Below, one piece after another: positions 63,342 through 64,000 of a stretch of 64,000 nt of DNA. Source of the stretch: Streptomyces sp. NBC_00236 (lineage in GTDB: Bacteria > Actinomycetota > Actinomycetes > Streptomycetales > Streptomycetaceae); contig NZ_CP108100.1 in NCBI RefSeq assembly GCF_036195045.1, forward strand, positions 5,890,001 through 5,954,000, read 5' to 3'. Under the pieces are notes generated by a model, which searched no databases, had not been told where the DNA came from, and saw nothing but the letters and a program-made list of their open reading frames with translations. Within the stretch, counting starts at the first letter, position 1, and each line of letters begins with the position of its first letter. Made by a program: the position numbers and the translations under genes.

Positions 63342-64000
63342 TCACGTTCCGACCGTCAGCGCGCTCGTGCGGGCGCGGATCAGGTCGAGGACCGGGGACA
63401 CTTGGGAGTCGAGGAAGAAGTGGCCGCCGGGGAACACCTTCAGCTCGAACGAGCCCGTGGTGTGCTCGCGCCACGCAGCCGCCTCGTCGACCGTCACCTG
63501 CTGATCGGTGTCACCGACGAGCGCCACGACGTCCAGACCGAGCGGCGGCCCCGGCCGGTAGCGGTAGGTCTCCGCGGCCTTGTAGTCGCTGCGGATCGCC
63601 GGAAGGATCATGCGCAGGATCTCGGGATCGCCGAGCACCGCGGCGTCCGTGCCGCTCAGCTGGGTGATGTCGGCGATCAGGCGGTCGTCGTCCGCCAGAT
63701 GCACGCGCTCGTCGCGCACCCGGGAGGGTGCCCGGCGGCCGGAGGCGAACAGCGTCCCCGGTGAGGTCCCCGCGGCCTCCAGCCGGCGGGCCACCTCGAA
63801 CGCGAGCGTGGCTCCCATGCTGTGGCCGAACAGGGTCAGGGGCAGGTCCTTCCAGGGGCCCAGCTCCTCCACGACCAGATCGGCGAGTTCCTCGATGTCC
63901 TCGACGCAGGGTTCCTGCCTCCGGTCCTGGCGGCCCGGGTACTGGATCGCGAGAACGTCGATCGCCGGGGACAGCGCACGGGCCACCGGGAAGTAGTAGG
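63342..64000 (-). CDS. Type II thioesterase (partial, 5' end beyond window)
   Basis: The frame is open to the right edge; the codons next to it read YYFPVARALS, a stretch that follows the usual start of these proteins by about 20-30 residues, so a GTG at 63986 is not the true start. It is an alpha/beta hydrolase that frees mis-primed acyl groups from NRPS or PKS carrier domains. Visible: oxyanion region AIQYPGRQDR, nucleophile in LFGHSMGATLAFE, Asp in VALVGDTDQQV, His in FPGGHFFL. Such genes nearly always sit inside NRPS/PKS clusters, supporting a cluster to the right. Confidence 0.92.
   Translation of the reverse strand, partial: YYFPVARALSPAIDVLAIQYPGRQDRRQEPCVEDIEELADLVVEELGPWKDLPLTLFGHSMGATLAFEVARRLEAAGTSPGTLFASGRRAPSRVRDERVHLADDDRLIADITQLSGTDAAVLGDPEILRMILPAIRSDYKAAETYRYRPGPPLGLDVVALVGDTDQQVTVDEAAAWREHTTGSFELKVFPGGHFFLDSQVSPVLDLIRARTSALTVGT

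Overview
The window is high-GC actinobacterial DNA that reads as a Streptomyces chromosome. Codon third positions are G/C rich, most start sites carry GGAG/GAGG ribosome sites, GTG and TTG starts are common, and the primary-metabolism gene order is one I know from Streptomyces (isobutyryl-CoA mutase, pyruvate kinase 2 / acetate kinase / phosphotransacetylase / phosphofructokinase 2, then the GlgE glucan block). No rRNA or tRNA gene was seen.

Region A (1 to about 6155) is the right end of a prophage or phage-derived integrative element. It runs from a terminase small subunit gene cut by the left window edge, through small phage-type genes mostly on the minus strand, to a serine integrase at 4666-6132. 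The integrase abuts a truncated chromosomal gene for an MTH1187-type thiamine-binding protein (6156-6317), so this junction is attR inside that gene. Between 2620 and 3602 lies about 1 kb with no convincing gene but an unusual density of long imperfect hairpins, including two pairings that exclude each other. A ribbon-helix-helix-like gene at 4425 is preceded by twin 16-bp palindromes.

Region B (6439-28 kb) is core chromosome. It holds a MarR regulator, a DUF3817 membrane protein, isobutyryl-CoA mutase large subunit with a 22-bp palindrome on its promoter, a TetR regulator with its probable operator, a thioredoxin/TPR protein, an uncharacterised three-gene envelope cassette (DUF6230, DUF6114, secreted protein), the pyk/ackA/pta versus pfkA glycolysis-overflow block, an XRE regulator, a CitA/CitB-type two-component pair next to a dicarboxylate transporter, a secreted GH16 glucanase, and a MerR-thioredoxin pair.

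Region C (27.9-39.1 kb) is the trehalose/maltose-1-phosphate to alpha-glucan pathway. glgE, treS, mak and glgB run leftward, with glgP divergent. TreS turns trehalose into maltose, Mak phosphorylates it, GlgE polymerises maltose-1-phosphate, GlgB branches the glucan, and GlgP and GlgX (50.7-53.0 kb) degrade it.

Region D (39.3-55.9 kb) holds a secreted alginate-lyase-like protein, a secreted M4 metalloprotease, a heterodimeric ABC exporter pair, a drug-type ABC-2 exporter followed by a NarL-type two-component system, glgX, and two tandem L,D-transpeptidase lipoproteins.

Region E (56.0-64.0 kb) is the left flank of a specialised-metabolite gene cluster that continues past the right edge. It holds two LuxR-type regulators (one large ATPase type), a phosphopantetheinyl transferase overlapping a metallophosphoesterase, a TetR regulator, a stand-alone PqqD-like protein, and a type II thioesterase cut by the window edge.
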